Assembly: GCA_040954445.1 (NCBI GenBank)
Contig: CP144362.1
Span: forward strand, 372,001 to 436,000
Length of the DNA stretch: 64,000 nucleotides
From: Burkholderia sp.
GTDB taxonomy: Bacteria > Pseudomonadota > Gammaproteobacteria > Burkholderiales > Burkholderiaceae
Reading direction: 5' to 3'
Numbering within the stretch: the first letter of the stretch is position 1; each line of letters starts with the position of its first letter. Below, one piece after another: positions 54,501 to 58,768 of the stretch. The notes under the pieces are model-generated. The model was not told the origin of the DNA. It ran no database searches and saw nothing but the letters and a program-made list of their open reading frames with translations. Made by a program: the position numbers and the translations under genes.

Positions 54501-57257
54501 TTCTAGGTAGCGCAGCGCGTGCGGCACCACTCCGCCCTTGCGCAGCGCGGCCTCAATCACCGCCTGCTGGGCGCCCTGGTTGGGCGCGGTCAGGCCGGCA
54601 CTAGCACCGTCCTGGTTGATCGCGCTGCCACGGATCACCCCCCACACCGGGTCGCCGTCGCGCTGTGCTTCCGAAAAACGCTTGAGCACCAGCATCGCGC
54701 AGCCCTCGCCGCGCACATAGCCGTCGGCCGAGGCGTCGAAGGTCTTGCAGCGCGCTTCGGGCGACAACATACCGGCCTGCTCGAAAGCGGCGAACATGTC
54801 CTCGTGCAGCAGCAGGTTCACTCCACCGGCCAGGGCCAGGCTACATTCTCCGGCCAGCAGGCTCTCGCAGGCCAGGTGAGTGGCCACCAGGGAGGAGCTA
54901 CAGGCGGTATCCACCGCCAGCGTCGGGCCGTGCCAGTCGTAATAGTAGGCGATGCGCCCCGCCGCGATCGAATTGGCGTTGCCGGTGGCGAAATACGGGT
55001 CGATCGGTGGCGCGCCGCCCTGCTGACGTAGCAGGCGCTCGTAGTCGTGTCCCATCACGCCGACGAACACGCCGGTGTCGCTGCCGGCCAGGCGACCCGG
55101 GGCAATGCTGGCCTGTTCCAGCGCCTCCCACACCACTTCCAGCAGCAGGCGGTGCTGCGGATCGACCAGCTCGGCCTCGCGCGGCGAGATGCGGAAGAAG
55201 CCAGCGTCGAAACGGTCCACGGCGCTAATAAAGCCACCGCGCCGCGTCGAGGCCGCGGTCGGGGACACACCAGGTTCGCGTTCTCCGATCGCGTCAACGC
55301 CGTTTTCCAGTAAGGTCCAGAACTGCTCGGGGTTGCCGACCCCGCCGGGGAAGCGGCAGGCCACGCCGATCACGGCGATGCGCTCGGGGACATCGATACC
55401 GTCGGTGGTTGCCGAACTGGGTGTAGTTTCCGTGTCGACCGTCGACCGGATATCCGCCTGCTCAGTCCCGATCGGGGCCAGCCGTTCGCGTAGATGCTCG
55501 ACGATCCCCGCCGGCGTGCCGTGCTGAAAAAAGAAGGTCGCGTCGAGCTTCAGGCCCACGCGCTCGCCGAGGCTGCGCTGCAGCTCCTGCAGATGGAAGG
55601 AACTGAAGCCCATTTCCATCAAGGGCACCTGCGGGCCATAGGCCGCTGCGTGCAGCTCGCCCAGCACGTCCAGGATACTGGCGCGCACGGCTTCGGCCAC
55701 ATCCAGTGCAGCGCTACCGGGCCCCACCGAATCGACGGCGACCACGGGTCCGGCAAGCTCCGGGGCCTGGCGATAATGTGCGTATTCGACCAACACGCCG
55801 GTGCCGTGGTTGGCCTGGTCCTCAGGGCGGAAGCCCGGCACCACCTCATGGATAATTGCGCCATGCGAGGCGTGGAACTGCAGCATCGGCTCGCGATAAC
55901 GGCCCTCTTCGTCGCGTTGCCGGATGTAGTCGTCGAGCGTGACCTTGTCCCCGAAGCGGCCATATTCGTGGCAGCGCGTTACCGCGGCGACGCTGTCGAT
56001 GCCCTCGAAGCTCGCCAGGTAGACCAAGCAGAAATCGATCAGTTGATCGGCCAGCCCGTGCCCCTGCCAATCAGGTGCCACGCAGATCCCCATCAGGTGC
56101 GCCAGCGCGCCGCGCGGACGATGGATCCACGCGAAGCGCGCATACGGCGTGTGCCGCAACTGGTCGAGCGTATCAATGCGCTGCGCATAGAGCGAAGCGA
56201 TCACCTCGCCGTCCTGCTCAATCAGCAATTGACCTTGCGGAAACTGCTCGATACGGCGGCGCAACTCGTTTTCTGGGACGGCCATGCCTACCGGCCAGCT
56301 GGCCAGGTCGAGCTCCCGCAGGATGGCGAGATCGTCCAGCGATGGATGACGGACCCGATACGGACGTGCCGTCCATTGGTGCAGCGCGAAGCGCGCTGGA
56401 CCGGGCTTCACCGCCGGCCGCGAGGGGCTGGGTCGTTCGGGCAGGCAGCCGATCGCGGCCGCCGCCATCACGCAGGCGCCGGTCGGCCAGGCTTCGTGCG
56501 CGCTGCTATCGGCTACGGCGATCGCCTGGTCCAGGGCGTTCCGCCAACGCAGATTAGCCCGGTACAGCGCGACGGTCGAGGCCAGTGTCCGGGCCCCGGC
56601 CTCGGGGCGACGCGCGAGGAATAGCAAGGGCCCCAGCGCCGCCGCGTCCCGCAGCATCGCCAGGCCTTGCACGTTCGGGATCAGCCCTGCGGCTTCGTCG
56701 AGGCTCCAGCCGCGCCGCAGGAAATCAGCGCGCAGCAGCGCCGCGTTAGCTGGCGCAAGAGAGGTGACGTCCCGGCCCTGCAGCCAGGCCGCGTCGTCGA
56801 GGCGGGCCAACTCGAACAGCAGCGGTGCCATCGCGGCCGCATCGAGCGCCTCGGCCTCGGCTTGACACCCAGCCAGACTCTCTCTGGCCGCCGCGCCCTG
56901 TTCCAGCCAGTGCCGCAACCGCCGCCCGTCCTGCTCTCGCAGCAGCGCGCCCCAATCCCTGTCGAGTCCGACCGCAACAGCCTCACTCCACGGCTCGACC
57001 CGTTCAAACGTGGCTCGTGGTATCAGCCGCCCGTCCTCGAGCGCCTCGATCCAGCCAGCATCGCGCAGGGCCTGCAAGGCGGCCTCCAGCCGCGCTTCGT
57101 CGATGCCGCATTGCGGCGCCAGCCACGTCAGTTGCGCGGCTCGCGTCGGCAATCCAGCTCGATCCTTTAGCAGGGCACCCAATCCGCTCTCGCGGCAGGC
57201 TGCAAATAACGAGATCGAGACAAGGGCATCGGCCAAGCGCTTGGTCAATTCGAGCAC
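30543..57257 (-). CDS. Giant trans-AT polyketide synthase: GNAT loader, five modules, inactive terminal KS
   Basis: One 8,904-aa polypeptide without AT domains. Order with rough residues: adaptor 1-290, GNAT 300-510, ACP (Ser552). M1: KS (Cys786), DH (His1256), KR about 1680, ACP (Ser1984). M2: KS (Cys2261), DH with changed motif (His2735), KR about 3160, ACP (Ser3460). M3: KS (Cys3709), DH (His4192), KR about 4615, ACP (Ser4910). M4: KS (Cys5195), DH with changed motif (His5671), KR about 6135, C-methyltransferase (EIGAGTGGTSE about 6555), ACP (Ser6826), MDR-type ER about 6935-7265. M5: KS (Cys7453), KR about 8080, ACP (Ser8378). Terminal KS 8465-8904 has Ser8633 for Cys and Ala8766 for the first His. 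No thioesterase. The GTG start at 57257 follows AGGAGA by 5 bases. Confidence 0.93.
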   Translation of the reverse strand: MLELTKRLADALVSISLFAACRESGLGALLKDRAGLPTRAAQLTWLAPQCGIDEARLEAALQALRDAGWIEALEDGRLIPRATFERVEPWSEAVAVGLDRDWGALLREQDGRRLRHWLEQGAAARESLAGCQAEAEALDAAAMAPLLFELARLDDAAWLQGRDVTSLAPANAALLRADFLRRGWSLDEAAGLIPNVQGLAMLRDAAALGPLLFLARRPEAGARTLASTVALYRANLRWRNALDQAIAVADSSAHEAWPTGACVMAAAAIGCLPERPSPSRPAVKPGPARFALHQWTARPYRVRHPSLDDLAILRELDLASWPVGMAVPENELRRRIEQFPQGQLLIEQDGEVIASLYAQRIDTLDQLRHTPYARFAWIHRPRGALAHLMGICVAPDWQGHGLADQLIDFCLVYLASFEGIDSVAAVTRCHEYGRFGDKVTLDDYIRQRDEEGRYREPMLQFHASHGAIIHEVVPGFRPEDQANHGTGVLVEYAHYRQAPELAGPVVAVDSVGPGSAALDVAEAVRASILDVLGELHAAAYGPQVPLMEMGFSSFHLQELQRSLGERVGLKLDATFFFQHGTPAGIVEHLRERLAPIGTEQADIRSTVDTETTPSSATTDGIDVPERIAVIGVACRFPGGVGNPEQFWTLLENGVDAIGEREPGVSPTAASTRRGGFISAVDRFDAGFFRISPREAELVDPQHRLLLEVVWEALEQASIAPGRLAGSDTGVFVGVMGHDYERLLRQQGGAPPIDPYFATGNANSIAAGRIAYYYDWHGPTLAVDTACSSSLVATHLACESLLAGECSLALAGGVNLLLHEDMFAAFEQAGMLSPEARCKTFDASADGYVRGEGCAMLVLKRFSEAQRDGDPVWGVIRGSAINQDGASAGLTAPNQGAQQAVIEAALRKGGVVPHALRYLEAHGTGTRLGDPIEVLAACAALSAGRPIGQPLLLGSVKTNIGHLEAAAGMAGLIKVMLSMRHGLIPRHLHLQQPNPHLDWAALPVEVVSEARPWPVGPKLAGVSSFGFSGTNAHVVLEEYPANPANTVPMAARSSALLLLSAKREEVLQTQVRQLHEAIGALDEADLPDVAYTLQVGRDAMEYRLALAVGSLAELRQALARFLAGEAGIRQLWQGRAGQQGYLLGSFVLDEAFTASIATSLAAWFARGELGKLAELWVQGLDVDWRRLYGANPPRRISLPTYPFMKERHWLPQAVAQATAEASGAPLLHPLVHRNTSNLAEQRYSSRLDQQAFYLRDHVVQGRHVLPGVAQLEWARAALALALGDTSASLRLEQVSWVQALTVEQALEVHIGIEADEGGWLTYEIYRGSDDEVELYSLGRARLDAERKVPNLDLATLQARCTRRIDGPACYARFTRMGLGYGPAFQVLTELHVGADLAIGRLQVPVGIELGDYRWSPSLLDGALQASYGLVDETAGLQLPFAVESVEQSHALPESALVVVQRAADDSGVLRKLDISIVEESGRVALRLTGFSTRAVQAAAPADSLLMVPRWQARSAVEAPPEPGYRTHRVVLCEFEALRGGFDAALPAASVVHWQAPGSLAERYARYAGQLLCELQALAADHPADPVLLQLVVPAQGEAAVLQGLVGLLCTAQQEYPWLHSQVIALPADAPVADCLAREAAAPVPRVRYQGMQASTREVMDFVEVPPTETAMPWREDGVYWITGGLGGLGLLFAAHIARQVQTPVLVLSGRREPDTAGQAQLDALRALGANVEYHALDIADAAAVAALARNIIARHGCLNGVIHGAGVLRDGLLHSKTVDELQEVLAPKVTGMMALDHATADLELDWLLLCSSMTTVIGNTGQGDYGAANAYLDAYAVHHEQLVAQGLRRGRAISVSWPLWAEGGMRIDAEGQAYLRRSTGMQSLPSEIGLAALEQLLATPRAHSLLLYGDRTRLLARVQALYRAPEPVVVRSVLALAPAAGPVDSQEALRKTARRYLTRLLSRSLKLPPQRIDVQTPLEQYGINSILVVSLTRDLEASFGRLPATLFFEYQSIAALTEYFLAHHADSLTMLGAAPAATQLMAVTSSAPAREASIDAPALRRRRHRRSLPGSMVAGPPVSTVGAPLDIAIVGLSGRYPQARSVADYWANLLKGIDCVTEIPAERWDWRQHFDARKGQDGKSYSKWGGFIDGMDAFDPMFFGIAPREAQLMDPQERLFLQCAYHAIEDAGYTRAGLAASATEGERRGQVGVFVGVMYEEYQLYASQAQARGQGLSLFGSASSIANRVSYHCNFHGPSLAVDTMCSSSLTAIHLACQSLRQGGCSVAIAGGVNVSVHPNKYLMLSDRQFMASNGRCTSFGEGGDGYVPAEGVGAVVLKRLEKAIADGDHIHGVIKGSALNHGGKTNGYTVPNPVAQGQVISQALAESGVPARAISYVEAHGTGTLLGDPIEIAGLSQAYGASTQDKAYCAIGSAKSNIGHAESAAGMAGLTKVLLQMQHGQLVKSLHSDTLNPHIDFSQTPFVVQRELGPWTRPVLEVDGGGEHEYPRIAGLSSFGAGGANAHLIVSEAPASSRHEAVPRQGPVLVVLSARNENILRCQAEQLLTHVQSHASDLANLAYTLQVGREAMEHRLAIVAASTEQLSARLNAYLQDDTLDEAVYRGEPRRSQEAMAVFGGDEELQEVVAKWIARGKLEKLAELWVQGLLIHWEQLYGQAMPRRISLPTYPFAQERYWIDAGAATMRVAGAQILHPLVHVNSSDLQGQRYTTVLDAGTGLLRGHRLHSRPTLPALAQLEWARAALAHALGGTAGLCLEEMRWLVPLHVDAPTTLHIALDWEDETHVGYEIYREDDEGREVYAEGRAELVDALPAPRLDLPALQAQCTQHLDGDEAYSRLATAGWSCADSFQALSSLQSGEGLAIAHWRQKVDASWQDYALAPNLLDVALQACRLAWPQQDWSWPTAARQLRMVGSLPVQGMVVVRQHPGQLDVDIDFADGEGYVLASLQGLAPQQPSTQASPVAQTLLLAPCWTPQAGPPAACERPSYAAHWVVLCELDAPASLEAELVPAHCLRWQAEGNPAERYGVYAGQALAWLQKIVAGGPSGQVLLQLVLPARGEAALMQGLGGMLRSARLEYPWLLIQVIAVDSAQELAVRLNTEAIAPVPALRDGAAGREVLDFIPLAPPEGVRAMPLAWRDEGVYWITGGLGGLGRLFATAIAAEVRCPVLVLSARRPPDTAQAAFIERLREQGARVEFRAMDTGDAAAVEAVARAIVAEHDGLNGIIHSAGVLRDGLLANKREADLRQVLNAKVGGLFALDMATRDIGLDWFLLCSSVSSVLGNAGQTDYAAANGFMDAYSAYRQELVEQGRRRGRCVSLSWPLWAEGGMHIDAVAQEQMRRATGMQALPRAAGLAALHQALAATVSHVLVLHGEPQRLRDYVSTAYRVPALAEPVAKMSPGRGYRRELKGLDLADCVNWDLVEHTSALLQMPRDAVDTQANLIDYGYDSVSLTAFAARLGEHYGIALTPSLFFSHPTLEQFSVYLLDSHGDALAAFYRAASEVERAEAGPAQLGAPTAATSASIRRRRHAQLAGAVANIVEPIAIIGISGRFPGARSVDELWTILRDGREVLQSAGTERFAAWPPPQRPACDRIGLLPGVAEFDPLFFEISPREAEAMDPRQRLLLQEAWRALEDAGYGVTQLQLHTVGMFVGVEQGDYQLIGKTEADVTSNHDGVLATRLAYALNLHGPAMAINTACSSGLVAAHQACLSLRVGECDTAIAAGVNLLLTPAIVRSMEQAGMLSPEGRCHAFDRRANGMVPGEAVVALVLKRLSRAEADGDPIHAVIVGSGINYDGKTNGITAPSGAAQTRLLQSVYARHHIDPADIDYIVTHGTGTPLGDPVEINALADAFTPHERAPQSCALTSSKTNLGHTQAASGLVSLVGLVQAIRHETIPASLHCEQLSDHIAWQKSPFYVNTAARPWPAPTTRARLGAVSAFGISGTNAHMVLRGHAAPADAGRHAAVRPLLLAVSAKTAEALRQRVQDLIERLQAREHDAAELASISHTLLVGRQHFAHRCAVVVQDREDAVYALQQALSRETRANLFRGVVSREFAAQKALLDYGQELIGRIAGVQQTTKQVQQQAGAQGEASREALSALADMYCQGYALAWHELFGQTPPNRVHLPTYPFARETYWVKPTKHAEAGEAVQLHPLVHRNTSDLDEQRYSSRLVVDAFFLRDHVVRGCSVLPGVAQLEWARAAVALALGGEPSIRLGQVDWLQPLVVEQAAECHIALAPLDDGRLAFEIYGDNGQVHSQGWAEAVSPGQVPRIDLAGLRARCTYRLTGEQCYARFVRMGLNYGPSFQSLAGLRRGEGIAIGELRWPADVDQEAAFVLPPSLLDGALQSCIGLYAESTGLILPFAVETVEQWGAVPATAYAVVQPGADDNEAVRKLDIRIVDEQGQVAVCLSGLSLRSVAPASTAVGTLMLAPRWRVQPALATNMVPANVAHCVIFCEVAPVDLRETLPTASSMHWTAEGSLDERYTRYAEKLCIELQTLEASRSDRLWLQLVVPAQGEHAVLQGLDGLLRTAGQEYPWLVAQTIAVKDTSNLAARLAAEASSPAPRLRYGEAGREILDYAEVFEPRQGVRPWRDRGVYWITGGLGGLGRLFAAHIARQAQVPVLVLSGRREPDAAGQAQLDALRALGAHVEYHALDITDVAVVAALAQNIVGRHGCLNGVIHGAGVLRDGLLRGKTVDALQQVLAPKVAGMMALDQATATIELDWLLLCASAAGVLGNVGQGDYAAANAYLDAYAVYRDELVAQGHRHGRAISVSWPLWAEGGMQVDAAMQAHLQRSTGMQALPSEAGLAALDQALSESGAGQVLVLHGERARLLGHVQAVHTALALEAQEETATLVAQEAGMDFREAAQRFLTRLFSQSLRLPPQRIDAKVPLEQYGINSILVISLTRDLEASFGRLPATLFFEYQSIAALTGYFLEHHGAALHALLGWSKAEAGAVSTLPTPSPSPAPVNAAPSLPARRFSGRLLDRFSRRNALTSGAPPDTPPVPLDIAIVGLSGRYPQARSVADYWANLLQGIDCVTEIPDERWDWRGQYDPAKGKLGKIYSKWGGFIDEVDAFDPLFFNISPREAELIDPQERLFLQCAYHAIEDAGYTRAGLAASATSGERRGQVGVFVGVMYEEYQLYGAQAQAQGQALSLFGSASSIANRVSYHCNFHGPSLAVDTMCSSSLTAIHLACQSLRQAGCAVAIAGGVNVSVHPNKYLLLSDRQFMASNGRCTSFGEGGDGYVPAEGVGAVVLKPLEKALADGDHIHGVIKGSALNHGGKTNGYTVPNPGAQGQVISQALTEAGVPARAISYVEAHGTGTSLGDPIEIAGLSQAYGASTQDKAYCAIGSAKSNIGHAESAAGMAGLTKVLLQMQHGQLVKSLHSDTLNPHIDFSQTPFVVQRELGPWTRPVLKFDGGGEREYPRIAGLSSFGAGGANAHLIVSEAPASSQHEAVPRKGPVLVVLSARNENILRHQAEQLLAHVQSYAPNLENLAYTLQVGREAMEHRLAIVAASIEQLSARLNACLQEDTLAEAVYRGEPRRSQEAMAVFGDDEELQEAVAKWITRGKLEKLAELWVQGLSIHWDRLYGQALPRRISLPTYPFARDRYWVPKNLPSIDAASTQAAVLHPLVHRNTSHLGGLRFSTRLDPQSWLLREHQVQDHGLLPGAAQLEWARAALSLALEGAKVRLRQVTWLRPLLAEGEAELHIVLRVEDDGRISFRIYREQDGDTLVYSHGWAEALGEQTPAPTLDLAGLLEGCTRHWSREEGYARLEAMGLHYGKNFQVLMSWQIGDAAVVAELRAPDVERLAGYGLPPNLLDGALQASLGLAGEQVGLSLPFAVELVEQWGPVPSPAYVVVHRAVGDSAVVPKLDIDIVDAQGQVAVRLGQFSRRSVEALADAESSALVAAADAVREWTLAPAWDIADLDAHQNANQDGFQKQGTLVLGEADWIGSSGLRNLDWEPEASRECLAERLGEQGELQQLIWAVPSAEPHAALMGLRLVQALLALDYGTRSLQLVVVTRQAQAVWPQETADPRQASVHGLVGSLAKEYPHWRISLIDLPAQITQDGHQWLAQAAQAADSRGDARAWRDCRWYRQQLVPCRLPAVQASAYRQGGVYVILGGAGGVGVAFSEYLVRHYQAQVVWLGRRAEDAVIAEQRARLGGFGPAPWYLRADATDRSALERAYARIRQRHGTIHGLVHAAIVLADRSLAGMPEAVFAAALDAKAATTENFDAVFGTEPLDFQLFFSSLQSYTKSAGQSNYAAGCCHADAYAHGLRQRRPYPVKLMNWGYWGSIGIVSAEGYRERMAQAGVASIEPPEAMIALERLVAAPLHQVAFVKTTTAQMPPLLAFDPQARIELAKASPALSLPAPVALPKPDAAYAEQAAMEARLARLLWAKLTAWGWHGAQAPGLVPAYALWHQASLRLLGEQAQPVVTAADEAILSAQWQAYVHALRDDKALGAHVRLADVALQALPAILRGERAATEVLFPQASLNLVEGVYRNNPVADYFNAVLGERLQAHVQARLAQDPRARLRILEIGAGTGGTSEGLFRCLAPHSERIAEYAYTDLSAAFLRHAEQQYASLAPYLHTQRLDIERSPLAQGFEAGSYDLVVATNVLHATRDIRRTLRHAKSLLRAEGRLLLNEIEGTSLFAHLTFGLLDGWWLARDPALRIPGTPALSWNSWREVLMGEGFRPVLAPAFEAHRFGQQIVEAGSDGVIRVQAEVANAPVVASEVAVAAPSASRPATMPTRRSHAAVNAAPVAAVATATGGARGRQARVRQAIRESVLEALKMNAAQLQDDQAFMTYGVDSITGVALVNTINTRLGLRLPTTTLFDYSTIEQLSTHISMQYAVQLSDAELEPVAAVVSAPVMTEMAASPLSESALDTVPMPSLAAEVFRAAAPVPVWRPSPAEPVQVQPRLLPIVAPGPSGSGPTYHRVWLDRPGSIDEVRIVADSLSPLQPHEVRIAVHAFSLNFGDLLCIKGMYPTQPAYPFTPGFEASGEVVAIGVGVSSVAVGDAVMAIAGAELGAHATVLTCMEQQVYAMPRGLSFEAACAMPVVAVTMIECFTKARLKAGESILIQTATGGTGLVAVQLAQHAGARIYATAGSAAKLNYLAGLGIEHRINYLEQDFEAELMRLTGGRGVDVVINTLGGDAVQKGLNCLAPEGRYIEIAMTALKSAHAIDLSGLANNQTLHSIDLRKLGRTNPAALERGVREMTRLLEAGVISPVLSRIFDFEQVQDAYRWLEDRRNIGKVVVSVPLTYRYQAPDSGERIAIEPIAVIGMSGRFARAGDLQELWQALAGGEDLIEEASRWPLDALGPDQEPYCHHGGFLRDIDAFDPMFFNISGHEAAVMDPQQRIFLEEAWRALEDAGYAGASVEGRRCGVYVGCAAGDYQRLLERDAPAQAFWGNAGSLIPARIAYHLDLQGPAVAIDTACSSSLVALHQACQALRHGEAELALAGGVFVQSTEHFYLQANRAGMLSPRGRCHTFDARADGFVPGEGAGVVVLKRLSQALADGDLIHGVIKGSGINQDGATNGITAPSARSQTRLEREVYQRHGIDPQQIQVVEAHGTGTVLGDPIEYRALTEALLDGKPTGELGTRCAIGSIKSNLGHTAAAAGIAGVIKLLLALRHRRIPPSLHFEQGNTHIDFSRSPLYVPTTLEDWPASVGGQRLAAVSSFGFSGTNAHAVIGEAPATNRVLPRRPTYLVVLSARTQPQLRLQLERILAHLDGEVPPLASLSHTLLLGRRHFDCRWACLASDLKGLRAQLAEALQKETVGGRIGGADHVPPGEEQLDPLQRRMSDYTDMISHEAARDLLEALREAYLQGLPLDWSFLFQGDGWQRVGLPGYPFARERYWVPVRKTVANTEAALASEPLGQAGMSQGDAGETRTLTWVPQWRSRALVSDAQTAAADRHVVLCELDADPALVEGAVTVRQWTHEGSLDQRYAHYAEYLLTEIQTLAKHRSRRSVLLQLVVPARSEGAVLQALGGLLRTAEKEYSWLRTQLIAVDDVAHLSERLNEEATADPTSRVRYLGSSREVLSYVPAVPACGSAPVWREGGVYWITGGLGGLGLVFAEGIARQVRCPTLVLSGRRAPAPTQQARLERLGELGATVECHALDVSEAVAVAALAQSIVARHGRLSGVIHAAGVLRDGLLHNKRREDLQAVLAPKVAGLLTLERATAGLSLDWLLLCSSVAGVLGNLGQGDYAAANAFLDAYALYRQAPYDRVTRRTRLYSISWPLWEEGGMRIDTDTQAALWREAGVKAMPSEAGLQALNCVLTQDFAHALVMHGDARRLSQVVEGAMPEAVDEEKAATLQSNPADLKAKLEAELAGMIASHLQLPIEALSRDARISEFGFDSISLKAFLKLLNRRHGLALSPAVFFEEPSIRALAAYLLREHGEAFVAIESSAQATLEAPPEPPPVAATSSSTEREQQGGAKPTQREAIAVIGLDGYFPASTDLQEYWDNLWTGRDCITEVPARRWSLDEFYTEDVEVAIRQGRSYSKWGGFIRDIEALDPGFLSGVPAKARQQLNEEQKLFVGIVDRLLVTSGYTEQRLEALRCRRVGVYLGMTAERSAPTDATTSGRNDSPGTLAGMVSRMFRFNGPSVAVDAHSASSMTAVHMACNNLLHSECDAAIAGGVSLLYPDTYRDGCQISLLASHPESRSFSEDKDGVLLADGVGAVLLKRLSTAVEDGDRILAVIRSTVAQSVSSGLSDLPKPELVAASIRENFARATVDPRTISYVEAASAGFPIGDVIEMSATALAFRAYTDQRQFCALGSVKANIGHATAASGISQLAKVVLQLQNGRLAPSIKVGPEQVQAQLRKSPFYVQQQAEDWQRPRLSIDGNEEGREYPRRAMINSMGHGGFYAGAILEEYCGPVLEDQ

Positions 57258-57382
57258 TGCATTCTCCTAGCTTCAACGGGCAAAGACGACAGACCCGGCT
57301 GCTGCCGGGCAAATCAGGCAAACGCGCATCGGTCGGCGCCGCGTGGCGACCACCTCCTTCCTGGGAATAGCACGTGGCGGCC

Positions 57383-58768
57383 TCAGCTACTCATCGCCAG
57401 GAAGCTGCGGTTGAGTAATTGTACGGTCTCTTCCAGCAGCCGGTGCGCGATCTCAGCGACGCGGCGATTGCGCCAGCTCTCCAGCTCGGTGCCCTTGACC
57501 CACTGGTTGAAAGCACCCATCGCCGGACCGCAATGGATCTGGTAGTCTACCTTCTGCTGGCTCGAGCCACTCATCGCGAGGCGCATGGTGTGCACGAAGT
57601 ACCAGCGAAACACCAGAGCCAGCTTGTGCTTCGGGGTCTTCTCGGCCTTCTCAATCTCGCCGGGCTCGGCACGCAGGAAATACGCGCGGGTCTCCTCGTA
57701 GACCGACTCGAAGCTGCGCATGAAGTACTTGTTCTGGATCTGCTCGCGTGTCTTCGCGTCGATCTCCTCCCAGGAGGAGTGGTTCTTCCACAGCTCGTAG
57801 AGCTTGTTGGCGCGGGCCGGAAAGAACACGCCCTTTTTTAGCACCTGGGTCTTGGCACCGAGCTCGAACAGGCTGCCCGAGGGGCAGTAGTCCATATCCT
57901 GTACGTTGACCTGCTGCAGCAAGTCCTTGGCTGCCTCACTGGTGCCCGCCTCCACCGTGCACTGATTGATCGAGCCGGTGAGGATGAAATCGGCGCCGAG
58001 GATGAAGGCGGTAGCCGCAGCTTCCGGCGTGCCGATTCCGCCGGCGCCGCCGACCCGTACAGTCCTCGCATAACCGTGGTGCGCTACCAGCTCGTCGCGC
58101 AGGCGCACGATGCTGGGCAGCAGCGCGGATAGCACGCCCATGTCGGTGTGGCCGCCCGAATCGGCTTCCACACAGATATCGTCGGCCATCGGAAGCAGGC
58201 GCGCCAGATCAGCCTCGGCTGTGCTGATCGCGCCGCCGGCCACCAGCTCGGCCAACAACTTGTCGGGCGGCGGGCTTAGGAACAACGCGGCCACCTCTGG
58301 GCGAGAGAGCTTCGCTAGGATCATGTTCCGTGCCACTACAGCGCCTTGCGCGTCGCGCCGCAGGCCGCTGGCGCGGTACTTCACTAGCGGCACAGTGATC
58401 TGCATGTAGGCGGAAGCCTCCACACGGCGCACGCCGTGCTTGAGGAACAAGTCTACCGTATCCATCTCGGCCTGCGGCGTGGAGGCGTTGCTCAGCAGAT
58501 TCATGCCATAGGGCTGCCTGTCGCCGAGCGCAGCCTGAATCTCCAGAATGGCTCGCTCGATCGAGACCGCATCCAACGCCCCGGTACCGAAGTAGCCGAG
58601 AAACCCGGCGCGGCCCATGTTGATCACCATCGCGGTCGAGGCGATGCCCTTCACCATCGAGCCGGCCACGTAAGGATAACGCAGGCCGTGGTCCTGCTTG
58701 AAGGCCACCGAGCCGAGCCGCTCGATGCTGATGCTGGGTACTGCATAGTCTTTTGGGATCGCGTTCAT
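57383..58768 (-). CDS. PfaD-type trans-acting enoylreductase
   Basis: This 461-aa FMN-dependent enoylreductase of the PfaD/PksE family reduces double bonds on PKS modules without their own ER. The barrel motifs are visible: SMVKGIASTAMVINMGRAGF, VEADSGGHTDMG, VRVGGAGGIGTPEAA and FILGADFILTGSINQCTVEA. The C-terminal region (QKVDYQIHCGPAMGAFNQWV) is typical. ATG at 58768 overlaps the AT stop codon (ATGA), so translation is coupled. 125 bases separate it from the giant PKS. It acts in trans although module 4 also has a cis ER, so another module, perhaps outside the window, probably uses it. Confidence 0.93.
   Translation of the reverse strand: MNAIPKDYAVPSISIERLGSVAFKQDHGLRYPYVAGSMVKGIASTAMVINMGRAGFLGYFGTGALDAVSIERAILEIQAALGDRQPYGMNLLSNASTPQAEMDTVDLFLKHGVRRVEASAYMQITVPLVKYRASGLRRDAQGAVVARNMILAKLSRPEVAALFLSPPPDKLLAELVAGGAISTAEADLARLLPMADDICVEADSGGHTDMGVLSALLPSIVRLRDELVAHHGYARTVRVGGAGGIGTPEAAATAFILGADFILTGSINQCTVEAGTSEAAKDLLQQVNVQDMDYCPSGSLFELGAKTQVLKKGVFFPARANKLYELWKNHSSWEEIDAKTREQIQNKYFMRSFESVYEETRAYFLRAEPGEIEKAEKTPKHKLALVFRWYFVHTMRLAMSGSSQQKVDYQIHCGPAMGAFNQWVKGTELESWRNRRVAEIAHRLLEETVQLLNRSFLAMSS

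Noticed and set aside
30600..56700. Many long plus-strand open frames opposite the giant PKS (for example 35931-37235 and 55494-56624)
   Set aside because: They are antisense shadows typical of GC-rich coding sequence; their proteins are low-complexity Arg/His/Gln-rich without family features.
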